Origin: Prochlorococcus sp. scB243_496M6
GTDB lineage: Bacteria; Cyanobacteriota; Cyanobacteriia; PCC-6307; Cyanobiaceae
Assembly: GCA_000635535.1 (NCBI GenBank)
Contig: JFMF01000423.1
Coordinates: 1 to 35,547 of the forward strand
Direction of reading: 5' to 3'
Length of the DNA stretch: 35,547 bases
Numbering within the stretch: the first letter of the stretch is position 1; each line of letters starts with the position of its first letter. Position numbers and translations under genes: made by a program. This document shows, piece by piece, positions 1-9,119 of this stretch. The notes beneath the pieces are model-generated. The model had not been told where the DNA came from and made no database searches. It saw only the letters and a program-made list of their open reading frames with translations.

Positions 1-43
1 CTTCTAATGCTGCAAAATTTGTTAGCAAGGAATTAAAAAACAT
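1..43 (-). CDS. atpB: ATP synthase subunit a, N-terminal fragment (partial)
   Basis: Only the first 14 codons lie in the window; the gene runs off the left edge. Read on the minus strand from the ATG at 43, the peptide is MFFNSLLTNFAALE. From memory this matches the start of the ATP synthase subunit a of Prochlorococcus, the membrane subunit that forms the proton path next to the c-ring. It lies 23 bases downstream of the Atp1 gene in the same direction, which is the expected order at the head of a cyanobacterial F0 operon. The identification rests on a very short peptide plus context. Confidence 0.72.
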   Translation of the reverse strand, partial: MFFNSLLTNFAALE

Positions 44-66
44 TTGTTTTGAATAAAAAAATTTAC

Positions 67-543
67 TTAAGAACGTGAAAAATAAAAAATGAGTGAAGGC
101 TTATAAATGAAAAAACCTATCATTGCAGGAAAAATATCCAAAGATCCTAGCTTGCTCGCAAAAATAAAGAGGCAAACTGGAACTAATAGTTGCAATTTTG
201 ATACACCTGATGATTCTTTACCAAGTTTCCCTATACTTTTGGCAAGCAAACGTAAGTAAAAAATGCCGGCTATTGCACCTATAAAAATACTAAAACCAAA
301 AGTAAATCCTAGAAAAATTCCAGTTATTGATGCTAATAAAATAGAAACAACAAAAGTAATTCCAAAAATTGCTAATTGCAATTTTGTGTATTCATCATTT
401 TGAGAAAGCAAATTATCTATTTGATTGGCAATGCCAGATTTACTTTCTTTAATGATCGAATTATTCAGGGATCGAGGAAATTGAACATTCTCATTGGAGG
501 GATGCTCAAGTTTTTTTCTATTTGAGTCCACTGATGTGAACAT
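67..543 (-). CDS. atp1: ATP synthase protein I-like membrane protein (Atp1)
   Basis: This 158-residue protein has a polar N-terminal segment (about residues 1-50) followed by four likely membrane helices, roughly at 57-76, 78-98, 117-132 and 136-155. That layout, and its position just before the subunit a gene, fit the Atp1/UncI family. In other bacteria this protein helps assemble the c-ring or supply magnesium and is not essential for catalysis. The ATG at 543 is preceded by a purine-rich AGAGAGGG site. The family is poorly conserved in sequence, so the call depends mainly on topology and operon position. It is the first gene of the minus-strand atp operon and is divergent from ftsW. Confidence 0.75.
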   Translation of the reverse strand: MFTSVDSNRKKLEHPSNENVQFPRSLNNSIIKESKSGIANQIDNLLSQNDEYTKLQLAIFGITFVVSILLASITGIFLGFTFGFSIFIGAIAGIFYLRLLAKSIGKLGKESSGVSKLQLLVPVCLFIFASKLGSLDIFPAMIGFFIYKPSLIFYFSRS

Positions 544-578
544 AGTTTAGAAACCCTCTCTAAATGGTTTGAAGTAAG

Positions 579-584
579 TATATA
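579..584 (-). promoter_or_regulatory. candidate -10 element for the atp operon
   Basis: TATATA on the minus strand lies 35 bases upstream of the atp1 start codon, in the spacer divergent to ftsW. No convincing -35 hexamer is seen at 16-18 bases. In DNA this AT-rich such a hexamer can arise by chance, so this is only a candidate. Confidence 0.25.
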
Positions 585-810
585 AACTCACGGAATCTAT
601 CACGAAGAGGTACCTTTTAGCTAGTTTTTTTTTATAAAAAATTAATTCTTAAGATTTATGATGAATCTGTAGTACTTTTTTTACTTTATTCTTCAAAAAT
701 AAAATTTATGAAAAGTCATCTTTTTTATTTCTTTAACACTTTAAAACGTTAATAAAAGACTTGGCAAAATCTCAATTAAACGTCTCAATAGTACATATAC
801 ATCTAAAAAA

Positions 811-2046
811 TTGGAGATAAGTCAAGAAAAAATAAAATACAAACGAATTTCTAAAAGAAAAAAAACCCTTAGTTCTAATTACAAAAAAAATCTAAGCAAT
901 TTAACAGAGTCTATATTTCCCTTACCTTGGACGATATGGCCTTATGAGGCAAAAATCCTCGTTGCTCTAATTGGAATTTGGTCAATATTAGGAATATGCA
1001 TTCTTGGATCATCAAGTTGGTGGGTGGCTAGTAGGGAAATGGGTAATTGGGCTTACTTCTTAAAAAAACAAATTATTTGGACAATTCCAGGAATAAGTCT
1101 ATTTTATTTTGTCCTGAATACAAACATTAGAAATCTTTTAAAGTTTTCAAGAATTATTTTTTTTATTTTATTTTTTCTAATATTATTAACAAATATTACT
1201 GGAATTACAGTTAACGGATCTTCGAGATGGCTAGTACTAGGAAATTTACGTCTACAACCATCTGAATTAATTAAGCCTTTTCTCATTCTAGAAGCTTCTA
1301 ACCTTTTCGCTCATTGGAATTTAATTAAGAATGATAAAAAATTAATTTCAATATTCTCTTTTGGATTATTAATTTTATTAATACTAAAGCAGCCTAATTT
1401 AAGTACTGCATCATTAACTGGAATTCTTTTTTGGGTAATGGGTTTATGTGGAGGCGTAAAACTAAGTTCTTTATGCACATTTGCCTCATTAGGATTTATT
1501 ACTGGATGTATTAGTATCCTCAATAACGAATATCAAAAACTTAGAGTTACTTCATTTATTAATCCTTGGAAAGATCAACAGGAAAGTGGATTTCAATTGG
1601 TTCAAAGTTTATTAGCTATAGGTTCAGGTGGACTATTCGGTCAAGGTTTTGGCTTGTCTATACAAAAATTACAGTACCTACCTTTTATGTACACAGATTT
1701 TATTTTTGCCATTTTTGCTGAAGAATTTGGTTTGGTAGGGTGTACTTTATTCCTAGGTTTTCTAGCAGTTTTCTCTTATATAGCTGTAAGAATTGCTCTA
1801 AAGTGCAGGAACAATTATACAAAATTAGTTGCTATTGGATGTGGTGTATTGTTGATAGGTCAATCAATAATGCATATTGCTGTAGCGACAGGTTCAATGC
1901 CTACTACTGGCTTACCACTACCTTTCATTAGTTATGGTGGGAATTCATTAATCGCATCATTTTTTATTGCAGGGATGTTAGTAAGATGTTCATTAGAATC
2001 TACAGGCTTCATAGGTATTATTAGTACACGAAAGACTCTTAATTAG
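811..2046 (+). CDS. ftsW: FtsW-type SEDS peptidoglycan polymerase
   Basis: This 411-residue multi-pass protein belongs to the SEDS family (FtsW/RodA/SpoVE), which polymerises lipid II glycan strands, with FtsW acting at the division septum. Family landmarks are NGSSRWLVLG and LQPSELIKP at about 135-156, YTDFIFAIFAEE with the catalytic-type Asp at 296, and GLPLPFISYGGNS near the C-terminus. About ten membrane helices are expected. The N-terminus (about 40 residues) is basic and cytoplasmic. The start is taken as TTG at 811 because the frame has no ATG before the first membrane helix; a stop at 742-744 closes the frame upstream. RodA cannot be excluded by sequence reading alone, but the 40-residue basic tail and the synteny I recall favour FtsW. 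Confidence 0.85.
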   Translation: MEISQEKIKYKRISKRKKTLSSNYKKNLSNLTESIFPLPWTIWPYEAKILVALIGIWSILGICILGSSSWWVASREMGNWAYFLKKQIIWTIPGISLFYFVLNTNIRNLLKFSRIIFFILFFLILLTNITGITVNGSSRWLVLGNLRLQPSELIKPFLILEASNLFAHWNLIKNDKKLISIFSFGLLILLILKQPNLSTASLTGILFWVMGLCGGVKLSSLCTFASLGFITGCISILNNEYQKLRVTSFINPWKDQQESGFQLVQSLLAIGSGGLFGQGFGLSIQKLQYLPFMYTDFIFAIFAEEFGLVGCTLFLGFLAVFSYIAVRIALKCRNNYTKLVAIGCGVLLIGQSIMHIAVATGSMPTTGLPLPFISYGGNSLIASFFIAGMLVRCSLESTGFIGIISTRKTLN

Positions 2047-2128
2047 TTAGAATTTAGAAGATTAAAATCAAGCTATCGAATCGTTTAATTTAGTTATTTC
2101 AGAATTATCTCAAAAGGGTAATCTGCTT

Positions 2129-2785
2129 ATGCAGAATGGCCTTGATAACCCTGGACCATTTACTATATTTTTAATTTTCAGCGCAGGACTTTTAACAAGT
2201 CTTGGTCCATGCTCAATATCATTACTACCAATCACTATTGCTTATATAGGAGGAACAGAGAAAAATAAATTTAAACTTATTAGTTTTTCAGGAGGAGTCG
2301 TTTTTTCACTCGTTACGCTTGGTGCTGCCAGTGGATTCTTAGGTAGGATATATGGGCAAATCCCATCTTTTTACACTTCGATCGTTGCCTTGATAGCAAT
2401 AATAATGGGTTTAAATTTACTAGGTATTCTAAAGTTTCAGTTCCCGAATGGACCTGATATAAAAATAATTGAAGATAAAATCCCAACATTTATAGCACCT
2501 TTTGCCATAGGGATTACTTTTGGACTAGCTTCTTCCCCTTGCATTACTCCAGTTTTAGCAACTCTTCTAGCTTGGGTATCGCAAGCTAATAATCCCACAA
2601 TATCTATTATTTTTTTATTTTTCTTTGGGATAGGCCAAGTAACCCCATTAATCATTGCAGGAGCTACTGCAGAAAACTTAAAACAATTTTTAGCGCTTAG
2701 AAAATTTAGTCAAATAATTCCGACTTTAAGTGGGATATTTTTAGTTTCTCTAGGGTTATTAAATTTATTATCAAATTGGATTTGA
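2129..2785 (+). CDS. ccdA: Cytochrome c biogenesis thiol-transfer protein CcdA
   Basis: This 218-residue protein has six likely membrane helices and the two hallmark cysteines of the CcdA/DsbD family: LGPCSISLLP (Cys28) and SSPCITPVLA (Cys138), each next to prolines. CcdA carries reducing power across the thylakoid or plasma membrane so that apocytochrome c thiols are kept reduced before haem attachment. It abuts ccsB directly: its TGA ends at 2785 and the next ATG begins at 2786. The two are therefore almost certainly translationally coupled parts of the System II (Ccs) pathway. The 82-base spacer after ftsW holds an AAAAGGG ribosome-binding-type site. Confidence 0.93.
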   Translation: MQNGLDNPGPFTIFLIFSAGLLTSLGPCSISLLPITIAYIGGTEKNKFKLISFSGGVVFSLVTLGAASGFLGRIYGQIPSFYTSIVALIAIIMGLNLLGILKFQFPNGPDIKIIEDKIPTFIAPFAIGITFGLASSPCITPVLATLLAWVSQANNPTISIIFLFFFGIGQVTPLIIAGATAENLKQFLALRKFSQIIPTLSGIFLVSLGLLNLLSNWI

Positions 2786-4072
2786 ATGATTATTTTTAAG
2801 AATCTAATATTAAAAATATCAAGTTTAAGCTTCGCCATATCACTGATAATTTTCATAGCTATTACAAGCGGCATAGGGACTTTTATACCTCAAGGTAGTA
2901 GTAATAAATTTTATATTGATAATTTTGATAGTGCTCCCATTTTTGGATTTTTAGATGGAGAAAAAGTCTTGAAACTTCAATTGGATCACATATATACAAG
3001 CTTTTGGTTTTTATTTGCTTTAATTCTTCTTTGCATTTCTCTAGCAGCTTGTAGTTTCAGGAGGCAAATCCCTTCATTAAAAGCTTCATTAAAATGGATT
3101 GAATATAACAGCGAAAAAAAATTTAGCAAACTGCAACTAAGTACAAGTCATCCAATCAATCAAGATGGAGAACATATATCAAAAGTAGATTTATTACTTA
3201 AAAAAAGAGGATGGAAAACATACAAATTTAAAAGTCATATTTCTGCAAGAAGGGGTTTAATTGGAAAAATCGGTCCTTTAGTTGTACATATAGGATTAAT
3301 AGTCCTACTTATAGGTTCAGCATATGGAAGTTTTACTAGTCAAACAAAAGAACAATATTTACTGCCTGGAGAAACTTTGGATCTTGTTAATGAGAGCACA
3401 AACTCAAAAGCAAATGTAAAATTAGTCGATTTTTCTATAGAACGAGAAAGTGATGGTGTACCCAAACAGTTTATTTCAAAATTAAATTTTTCTTCTGAAG
3501 ATCTTAATCTAAATGAAATAAAAACCACCAGAGTTAATCACCCAATCAGGTTTAAAGGATTAACTATTTATCAAGCAGATTGGGCAATATCAAATGTTAT
3601 TTTGGAAATAGATAATATTCTTTATCAATTACAATTAAAGGAAATTCCCGAAATCGGTAATCAAGTTTGGGGAGTTTTAATTGAATTAGGATCAGAGACT
3701 AAAAAAAATTTCCTTTTAACAATAGATAATGAAAATGGTCCACTTAAAATTTCGAATATAGAAAATTTTTCAGGGATTAATCTCTATATCAATGACAACC
3801 CTTTAGAAGTTAATTCTTCAAGAGTTTCTCTGAAAAAAATAATTCCTAGTAGTGGTTTAATAATAAAAAATGATCCGTCTATACCATTTATTTACTTTGC
3901 TTTTATTTTAATAATTTTTGGAACAATAATAAGTCTTATTCCAACTAACCAATTATGGATTCTTGTAAGTAAAGAATCAAAAAAGTTATCTATTGGAGGC
4001 CTTAGCAATAAAAATCTAGTTGGTTTTAAAAAAGAATTTTTTAAATTATCAGAAGAAATAAAAAAATTTTAA
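2786..4072 (+). CDS. ccsB: Cytochrome c biogenesis protein CcsB/Ccs1 (ResB family)
   Basis: This 428-residue protein has the ResB/Ccs1 plan: three membrane helices in the first half (about 12-30, 70-88 and 160-180), a large soluble domain on the lumenal side (about 185-365), and a final helix near 370-390. The segment [20 protein letters not shown] and the lumenal [15 protein letters not shown] are typical; the histidines in them are candidates for haem handling. With CcsA it forms the System II synthase that attaches haem to apocytochromes such as cytochrome f and c6. CcsA is not in this window. The last 4 bases overlap the end of the convergent queF gene. Confidence 0.92.
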   Translation: MIIFKNLILKISSLSFAISLIIFIAITSGIGTFIPQGSSNKFYIDNFDSAPIFGFLDGEKVLKLQLDHIYTSFWFLFALILLCISLAACSFRRQIPSLKASLKWIEYNSEKKFSKLQLSTSHPINQDGEHISKVDLLLKKRGWKTYKFKSHISARRGLIGKIGPLVVHIGLIVLLIGSAYGSFTSQTKEQYLLPGETLDLVNESTNSKANVKLVDFSIERESDGVPKQFISKLNFSSEDLNLNEIKTTRVNHPIRFKGLTIYQADWAISNVILEIDNILYQLQLKEIPEIGNQVWGVLIELGSETKKNFLLTIDNENGPLKISNIENFSGINLYINDNPLEVNSSRVSLKKIIPSSGLIIKNDPSIPFIYFAFILIIFGTIISLIPTNQLWILVSKESKKLSIGGLSNKNLVGFKKEFFKLSEEIKKF

Positions 4073-4479
4073 TTTCTTTTCTGCCCACTAAAAATATCTA
4101 ACTGCATAGAAACATTCCCTCTGGGGTTAAATGCAGCGTTTAAATGTATCCAGTGAGGTGAACCTTCATTCACTAAATCATCCATAATTCTATTCACAAC
4201 TTCCTCATGTGATATTTTTATATCTCTAAAATTATTAATATAAAGCTTTAAAGATTTCAACTCATAGACTCTCAAATTAGGTTGATAAATAATATTTAGC
4301 TTTGCAAAATCTGGATAACCAGAAAAAGGGCACTTACATGTAAATTCAGGTAACTGAATAGAAATTTCATAAATCCTTTTTTTGTTTGGATTATCGAAAC
4401 AAATTATTTTTGATTCTTCAATAATTCTTTCACCATATAGCGGTCTTTGAGTCGAATCTTCTAATTTAGCTGTATTCAT
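4069..4479 (-). CDS. queF: NADPH-dependent preQ0 reductase
   Basis: This 136-residue protein is the short, unimodular form of QueF, which reduces 7-cyano-7-deazaguanine (preQ0) to preQ1 in queuosine tRNA modification. The catalytic motif [11 protein letters not shown] is present, giving the nucleophile Cys50 and the acid Asp57, seven residues apart as in the Bacillus enzyme. The QueF signature [14 protein letters not shown] follows at about residues 92-105, and [16 protein letters not shown] near the C-terminus is also characteristic. The upstream queuosine genes are not in the window. It is convergent with ccsB and the two reading frames overlap by 4 bases. Confidence 0.95.
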   Translation of the reverse strand: MNTAKLEDSTQRPLYGERIIEESKIICFDNPNKKRIYEISIQLPEFTCKCPFSGYPDFAKLNIIYQPNLRVYELKSLKLYINNFRDIKISHEEVVNRIMDDLVNEGSPHWIHLNAAFNPRGNVSMQLDIFSGQKRN

Positions 4480-4559
4480 TTTTAATAGAAGTTTTTTACT
4501 AAACCTATATAAAAACTATATATAAAGATAAAAATTCGCAAAAGTATCAAAAAATCTAA

Positions 4560-4601
4560 GTATTACAATTGACTAAGCCAAAAGCTGTTAAATCTTATTT
4601 T
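4560..4601 (+). promoter_or_regulatory. weak NtcA-type box with -10 element upstream of the glnB unit
   Basis: GTA-N8-GAC at 4560-4573 is followed exactly 22 bases later by TATTTT (4596-4601), which fits the TAN3T -10 form. NtcA-activated promoters have GTA-N8-TAC about 22 bases before such a -10, so this site differs at one core base. The implied transcript would start about 60 bases before the 81-residue gene. One mismatch in AT-rich DNA makes chance quite possible. Confidence 0.25.
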
Positions 4602-4668
4602 TGTATCAGTCGTAACATTCATAATGTAGCCCAAAAGGGTTATATGTGTTTAGTTCAATGAAAATTTA

Positions 4669-4914
4669 ATGGACATTTGTTTGATAACTATCGATAACAA
4701 CTTAAATAAATCCCTTCAACCAAAAAGCGCATTTGGAATGTTATGGCTTCAAACACACTTTGAAAACGATCAGTGGGAAGCTTTGTCAAATAGTACCGTA
4801 ATAATTTCTGAAGAAAATTCCCAACTTTTAATTGAAGATGCCACGAATGCAGGTCTCAGTATTGAATGCTTTTCTGATATTTCAATGTTGGATGTTTTCC
4901 CAAAAAACAATTAA
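4669..4914 (+). CDS. uncharacterised 81-residue protein preceding glnB
   Basis: I do not recognise this family. The product is small, soluble and acidic, with no membrane segment and no cofactor motif. A central WLQTHFENDQWEALSN and a patch reading IISEENSQLLIEDATNAG look like one compact alpha/beta domain; two cysteines (residues 4 and 67) have no motif context. The ATG at 4669 is the first usable start, since an ATG 12 bases upstream is followed at once by a stop. It ends 24 bases before glnB in the same direction, so the two probably share a transcript. That suggests, but does not show, a link to PII signalling or nitrogen status. Confidence 0.75.
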   Translation: MDICLITIDNNLNKSLQPKSAFGMLWLQTHFENDQWEALSNSTVIISEENSQLLIEDATNAGLSIECFSDISMLDVFPKNN

Positions 4915-5277
<363 letters not shown>

Positions 5278-5278
5278 T

Positions 5279-6091
5279 TCAAAGAGTTTCTTTTACTAAA
5301 TTTTGTATATATTCACTATTAATCCTTTTATTTGATTGACTACCTAGGGTCATCCAAGCTAAATATTCATGATTTCCAGCAGGACCTACTAGAGGAGAAG
5401 CTATCAAATCCTTTATGTTCCATTGGAAATTCTTAGCAGCATAAATAACAGACTCTATTGCCTCAGTATGGAATCTAGGATTGCGAACAACACCTCCTTT
5501 ACTGACTTTATCTTTACCAACCTCAAATTGAGGTTTAATCAAAAATATTCCCTCAATACAATTACCTTCTAATAAATTACCAATAGATTTAAAAACTAAC
5601 TTTAATGAAATAAAAGACAAATCAGTAACCACAAAATTTGGCAACTTATTACTTCTAGATAAAAGATCATTAGGTTTTAAATTTCGAATATTAGTTCGTT
5701 CAAAAAGTATGACTTTTGGATTATTTCTAATCTTCCATGCAGTCTGGCCATAACCAACATCTATCCCATAAACTAACTTTGCTCCTTGTTGCAATAAGCA
5801 ATCAGTAAATCCCCCAGTAGAGATTCCTGCATCAATACATATTTTATCTTTTACTTTAATTTCAAGTTTATTAAATGCCTCCAATAATTTTTCGCCTCCC
5901 CTTGATACAAACATTGGTTCGGAATCAATAAAAAATTCAGATCCAATTAATACTTGTTGTCCAGGTTTATCCCATACTTTTCCATTGATATCTCTAACCT
6001 TGCCCGCAAGAATTAAACCTTGGGCTTTTTGACGAGTTTCACATAAACCACTTTTCAGAAGATGAATGTCTAATCTACTTTTTTTAATCAT
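5279..6091 (-). CDS. tlyA: TlyA-family rRNA 2'-O-ribose methyltransferase
   Basis: This 270-residue protein has an N-terminal S4 RNA-binding domain (about 5-60, with RLDIHLLKSGLCETRQKAQ) and an FtsJ-like methyltransferase domain (about 75-245). The SAM-binding motif is IDAGISTGGFTDCLLQQGA and is followed by GIDVGYGQ. Later motifs include VVTDLSFISL and LIKPQFEVG. TlyA proteins methylate cytidine 2'-hydroxyls in 16S and/or 23S rRNA; older annotations call them hemolysins. The exact target nucleotide cannot be read from sequence. The gene faces glnB tail to tail. A 289-base spacer separates its start from purB. Confidence 0.9.
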   Translation of the reverse strand: MIKKSRLDIHLLKSGLCETRQKAQGLILAGKVRDINGKVWDKPGQQVLIGSEFFIDSEPMFVSRGGEKLLEAFNKLEIKVKDKICIDAGISTGGFTDCLLQQGAKLVYGIDVGYGQTAWKIRNNPKVILFERTNIRNLKPNDLLSRSNKLPNFVVTDLSFISLKLVFKSIGNLLEGNCIEGIFLIKPQFEVGKDKVSKGGVVRNPRFHTEAIESVIYAAKNFQWNIKDLIASPLVGPAGNHEYLAWMTLGSQSNKRINSEYIQNLVKETL

Positions 6092-6166
6092 TTATTAATC
6101 AATAAAAAAGACTGAATAATGAACTTCTAAAAGATTAAGATCCAAATTCTTTAATTCCATCCAATT

Positions 6167-6229
6167 TTAAATAAGAACTAAAAAATTACCCATTATTAAC
6201 CAAAGGAATAAAGGAACAAATGCAAACAT
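6167..6229 (-). CDS. possible 20-residue hydrophobic peptide
   Basis: In the spacer between tlyA and purB, the minus strand holds ATG...TAA coding for MFAFVPLFLWLIMGNFLVLI. The whole peptide could span a membrane once. Cyanobacteria do encode very short photosynthetic and respiratory subunits, but I do not recognise this one, and no clear ribosome-binding site precedes the ATG. In AT-rich DNA a TTT/TTA-rich frame yields hydrophobic peptides by chance, so this is speculative. Confidence 0.18.
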   Translation of the reverse strand: MFAFVPLFLWLIMGNFLVLI

Positions 6230-6380
6230 TTTTATATTTAAGCTTTCTTAATTAGCCAGAAAAATGTTACATAAGAAAATATTAGCCAGACAAATATGTT
6301 CAATGGCAAGTACATCTTTAAGGTATAGAGCAATAATTCGATTTTGGTTATAAAGTTTAAATTGATAATTAATAAAAATT

Positions 6381-7676
6381 GTGATCGAGCGTTACACATT
6401 ACCCGAAATGGGGAAAATCTGGACTGATAGCGCAAAATTCCAGAGTTGGCTTAAGGTTGAAATAGCTGCATGTGAAGCAAATTTTTCCCTGGGGAAAATT
6501 CCTGAGAATGCCATGAAAGAGATACGTTCAAATGCAAAGTTTGATGAATCTAGAATTACAGAAATTGAGAAAGAAGTTAAACATGATGTCATAGCATTTC
6601 TTACAAGTGTTAATGAATTTGTAGGAGATTCAGGAAGATATATACATGTTGGTATGACCAGTAGCGATGTACTTGATACTGGCTTATCTCTTCAGTTAAA
6701 AGATTCTTGCGAATTGTTAATTAAAGAAATTGAGAACCTAGAAAATGAAGTCAGATTATTAGCAAGGAAGCATAAAAATACCTTAATGATTGGCAGATCT
6801 CATGCAATTCATGGGGAGCCAATTTCCTTCGGTTTTAAACTTGCTGGATGGTTAGCAGAAATAATAAGGAACAAAAAAAGATTGTTAACACTTAAAGAAT
6901 CTGTAGCTATTGGACAAATAAGTGGTGCAATGGGAACTTACGCTAATACGAATCCCAAAGTAGAACAAATAACTTGTGATTTACTCGGCTTAAAGCCAGA
7001 TACAGCAAGTACGCAGGTCATATCGAGAGACAGGCATGCAGAATATGTTCAAACCATTGCACTAGTTGGCGCTTCTCTAGATAGATTCGCAACTGAAATA
7101 AGAAATTTACAAAGAACTGATGTTTTAGAAGTTGAGGAGGGCTTTACAAAAGGGCAAAAAGGAAGTTCTGCCATGCCTCATAAAAGAAATCCTATTCGAA
7201 GTGAGAGAGTAAGCGGTTTAGCAAGAATTTTGAGGAGTTACGTCTTAACAGCACTGGAAAATGTTCCACTATGGCACGAAAGAGATATAAGCCATAGTTC
7301 AAATGAACGTATCATGTTACCTGATGTATCAATCTGTTTGCATTTTATGCTCAGAGAAATGAAAGATATAGTAAAAAATTTGGAAGTTTATCCAAAAAAT
7401 ATGCTCAAAAATTTAAATATATATGGTGGTGTAATCTTTAGTCAGAAAGTTTTACTTTTGCTTGTAGAGAAAGGGTTGTCTAGAGAAAAAGCTTATAGCT
7501 TAGTACAAAAAAATGCGCATCATGCGTGGAATACCGAAAATGGGAATTTCAAACAAAATATAGCGAGAGATCATGAAATAATGGATTTTATTGATCAAAG
7601 TGACTTAGAAGAATGTTTTAATCCTTCAATTCATCTCAATAATTTAAGTGTAATATGGGAGAAGTTAGGTATCTAG
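6381..7676 (+). CDS. purB: Adenylosuccinate lyase
   Basis: This 431-residue enzyme cleaves SAICAR to AICAR and adenylosuccinate to AMP in purine synthesis, releasing fumarate each time. The superfamily signature KGSSAMPHKRNP is at 260-271, with the mobile-loop catalytic serine (262/263). His68 (KHDVIAFLT) and His141 (GRSHAIHGEP) match the substrate-binding and catalytic histidines. Length is normal for the family. The start is GTG at 6381, giving the usual MIERYTLPEMG N-terminus. The next gene, fumC, belongs to the same lyase superfamily and acts on the fumarate that purB makes, although whether this is more than chance proximity is unknown. Confidence 0.97.
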   Translation: MIERYTLPEMGKIWTDSAKFQSWLKVEIAACEANFSLGKIPENAMKEIRSNAKFDESRITEIEKEVKHDVIAFLTSVNEFVGDSGRYIHVGMTSSDVLDTGLSLQLKDSCELLIKEIENLENEVRLLARKHKNTLMIGRSHAIHGEPISFGFKLAGWLAEIIRNKKRLLTLKESVAIGQISGAMGTYANTNPKVEQITCDLLGLKPDTASTQVISRDRHAEYVQTIALVGASLDRFATEIRNLQRTDVLEVEEGFTKGQKGSSAMPHKRNPIRSERVSGLARILRSYVLTALENVPLWHERDISHSSNERIMLPDVSICLHFMLREMKDIVKNLEVYPKNMLKNLNIYGGVIFSQKVLLLLVEKGLSREKAYSLVQKNAHHAWNTENGNFKQNIARDHEIMDFIDQSDLEECFNPSIHLNNLSVIWEKLGI

Positions 7677-7681
7677 GATTA

Positions 7682-7717
7682 CTGAAAACCCTATCTAAGT
7701 TAAACCAGTGTTTTCAG
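7682..7717 (+). other. inverted repeat between purB and fumC
   Basis: CTGAAAAC (7682-7689) and GTTTTCAG (7710-7717) are perfect 8-base inverted repeats with a 20-base loop. The right arm merges into the AGAGG ribosome-binding site of fumC. There is no following T-run, so it is unlikely to be an intrinsic terminator. It could limit fumC translation or stabilise the processed mRNA end; it may also be chance. Confidence 0.35.
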
Positions 7718-7724
7718 AGGAATA

Positions 7725-9110
7725 ATGACAAAAAACTTTAGGCTTGAAAAAGATAGTATGGGAACAATAGAGGTTCCCATTGAAGCTTTGTGGGGCGCTC
7801 AAACACAAAGATCGATAAAAAATTTTTCTATTGGAGAAGAATTAATTCCGATTGAATTAATTTATTCACTCACCCTTATAAAAAAAGCTGCTTCAATCGC
7901 GAATTTCAATTTAGGGTTAATTGATAAAAGAAAAAAAGATTTGATTGTAGAGGCATGTACAGAAATACTTGATGGGCTTCATGATTCACAGTTTCCCTTA
8001 AAGGTTTGGCAAACAGGAAGTGGTACTCAAACAAATATGAATGTTAATGAGGTAATTTCAAATATTGCAGCATTAAAAACAAATTCAGAGCTTGGTAGTC
8101 ATCAACCAATTCATCCTAATGATGATGTAAATAAATCTCAGTCAACTAATGATACTTTTCCTGCTGCTATTCAAATATCAGTTGTTAATGAAATAATCAA
8201 AAATTTAGTTCCAACGATACGAGAACTTACTAAGATTCTTGATAAAAAAAGTGAACAATGGAAAGACCTCATAAAGATAGGAAGAACCCATTTTCAAGAT
8301 GCAGTGCCACTTACTTTTGGGCAAGAAATATCAGGATGGTCAGAGCAACTTAAAGATGCTGAGAATGCAATTATTATAAGTCTGAATGAATTGTATTTTT
8401 TACCTTTGGGAGGAACTGCAGTTGGAACAGGGATTAATTGTCCAAAAGGATTTTGTGAAGAGTCTATAAAATCAATTTCCGATGATACTAATCTAATGTT
8501 CTATAAATCAAAAAATAATTTTTCTATCATGGCCTCACATGATCGTCTAGCTCAAGTAATGAGTCAGATAAAAATATTAGCAGGTGCATTATTTAAAATT
8601 TCAAATGATATAAAAATTCTATCTTCTGGTCCAAGATCAGGAATATATGAACTAATTATTCCTCAAAATGAACCAGGAAGTTCTATCATGCCGGGTAAAG
8701 TGAATCCAACTCAATGCGAATCCTTATCAATGGTTTGCACACAGATAATGGGTCTTGAATATGCAGTCTCAATGGCAAATTCTAGCGGCACTTTACAGAT
8801 GAATGAATATAAGCCTCTTATTGGATTTAATATTCTAACAAGTTTAAAATTACTTAAAAATGTGATAGAAAACTTCAGAATAAATTTAGTTGATGGGATG
8901 GAACCTAATCAAAAGAAAATGAAGTTAAATTTAGAAAATTCACTAATGTTGGTTACAGCCATAGTGCCAAAAGTTGGTTATGAAAAAGCAGCTAAAATTG
9001 CAAACCTTGCCTTCAAAGAATCATTAAATTTAAAAGAGGCAACACTTAAATTAGGTTATTTAAACGAAGATGAATTTGATGAAGTAATGAATATCAATTC
9101 AATGATTTGA
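7725..9110 (+). CDS. fumC: Class II fumarate hydratase
   Basis: This 461-residue protein is a full-length iron-independent fumarase that interconverts fumarate and malate. The class signature GSSIMPGKVNP is at 318-328; the catalytic serine region is GSS 318-320. Other landmarks are TGSGTQTNMNVNEV at 98-110, HPNDDVNKSQSTNDTFP at 130-146 and GRTHFQDAVP (187-195) with His189. Aspartate ammonia-lyase is closely related, but the strict match to the FumC pattern (VWQTGSGTQ, HPNDDVN) favours fumarase. An AGAGG site lies just upstream of the ATG. The gene lies 48 bases after purB and probably shares its transcript. Confidence 0.95.
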   Translation: MTKNFRLEKDSMGTIEVPIEALWGAQTQRSIKNFSIGEELIPIELIYSLTLIKKAASIANFNLGLIDKRKKDLIVEACTEILDGLHDSQFPLKVWQTGSGTQTNMNVNEVISNIAALKTNSELGSHQPIHPNDDVNKSQSTNDTFPAAIQISVVNEIIKNLVPTIRELTKILDKKSEQWKDLIKIGRTHFQDAVPLTFGQEISGWSEQLKDAENAIIISLNELYFLPLGGTAVGTGINCPKGFCEESIKSISDDTNLMFYKSKNNFSIMASHDRLAQVMSQIKILAGALFKISNDIKILSSGPRSGIYELIIPQNEPGSSIMPGKVNPTQCESLSMVCTQIMGLEYAVSMANSSGTLQMNEYKPLIGFNILTSLKLLKNVIENFRINLVDGMEPNQKKMKLNLENSLMLVTAIVPKVGYEKAAKIANLAFKESLNLKEATLKLGYLNEDEFDEVMNINSMI

Positions 9111-9119
9111 TTAAAAAAT

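Noticed and set aside
661..760. Short frames and T-runs in the atp1-ftsW spacer as a possible small RNA or terminator
   Set aside because: No stable stem was found beside the T-runs, and the frames are 14 codons or less; AT-rich composition explains them.
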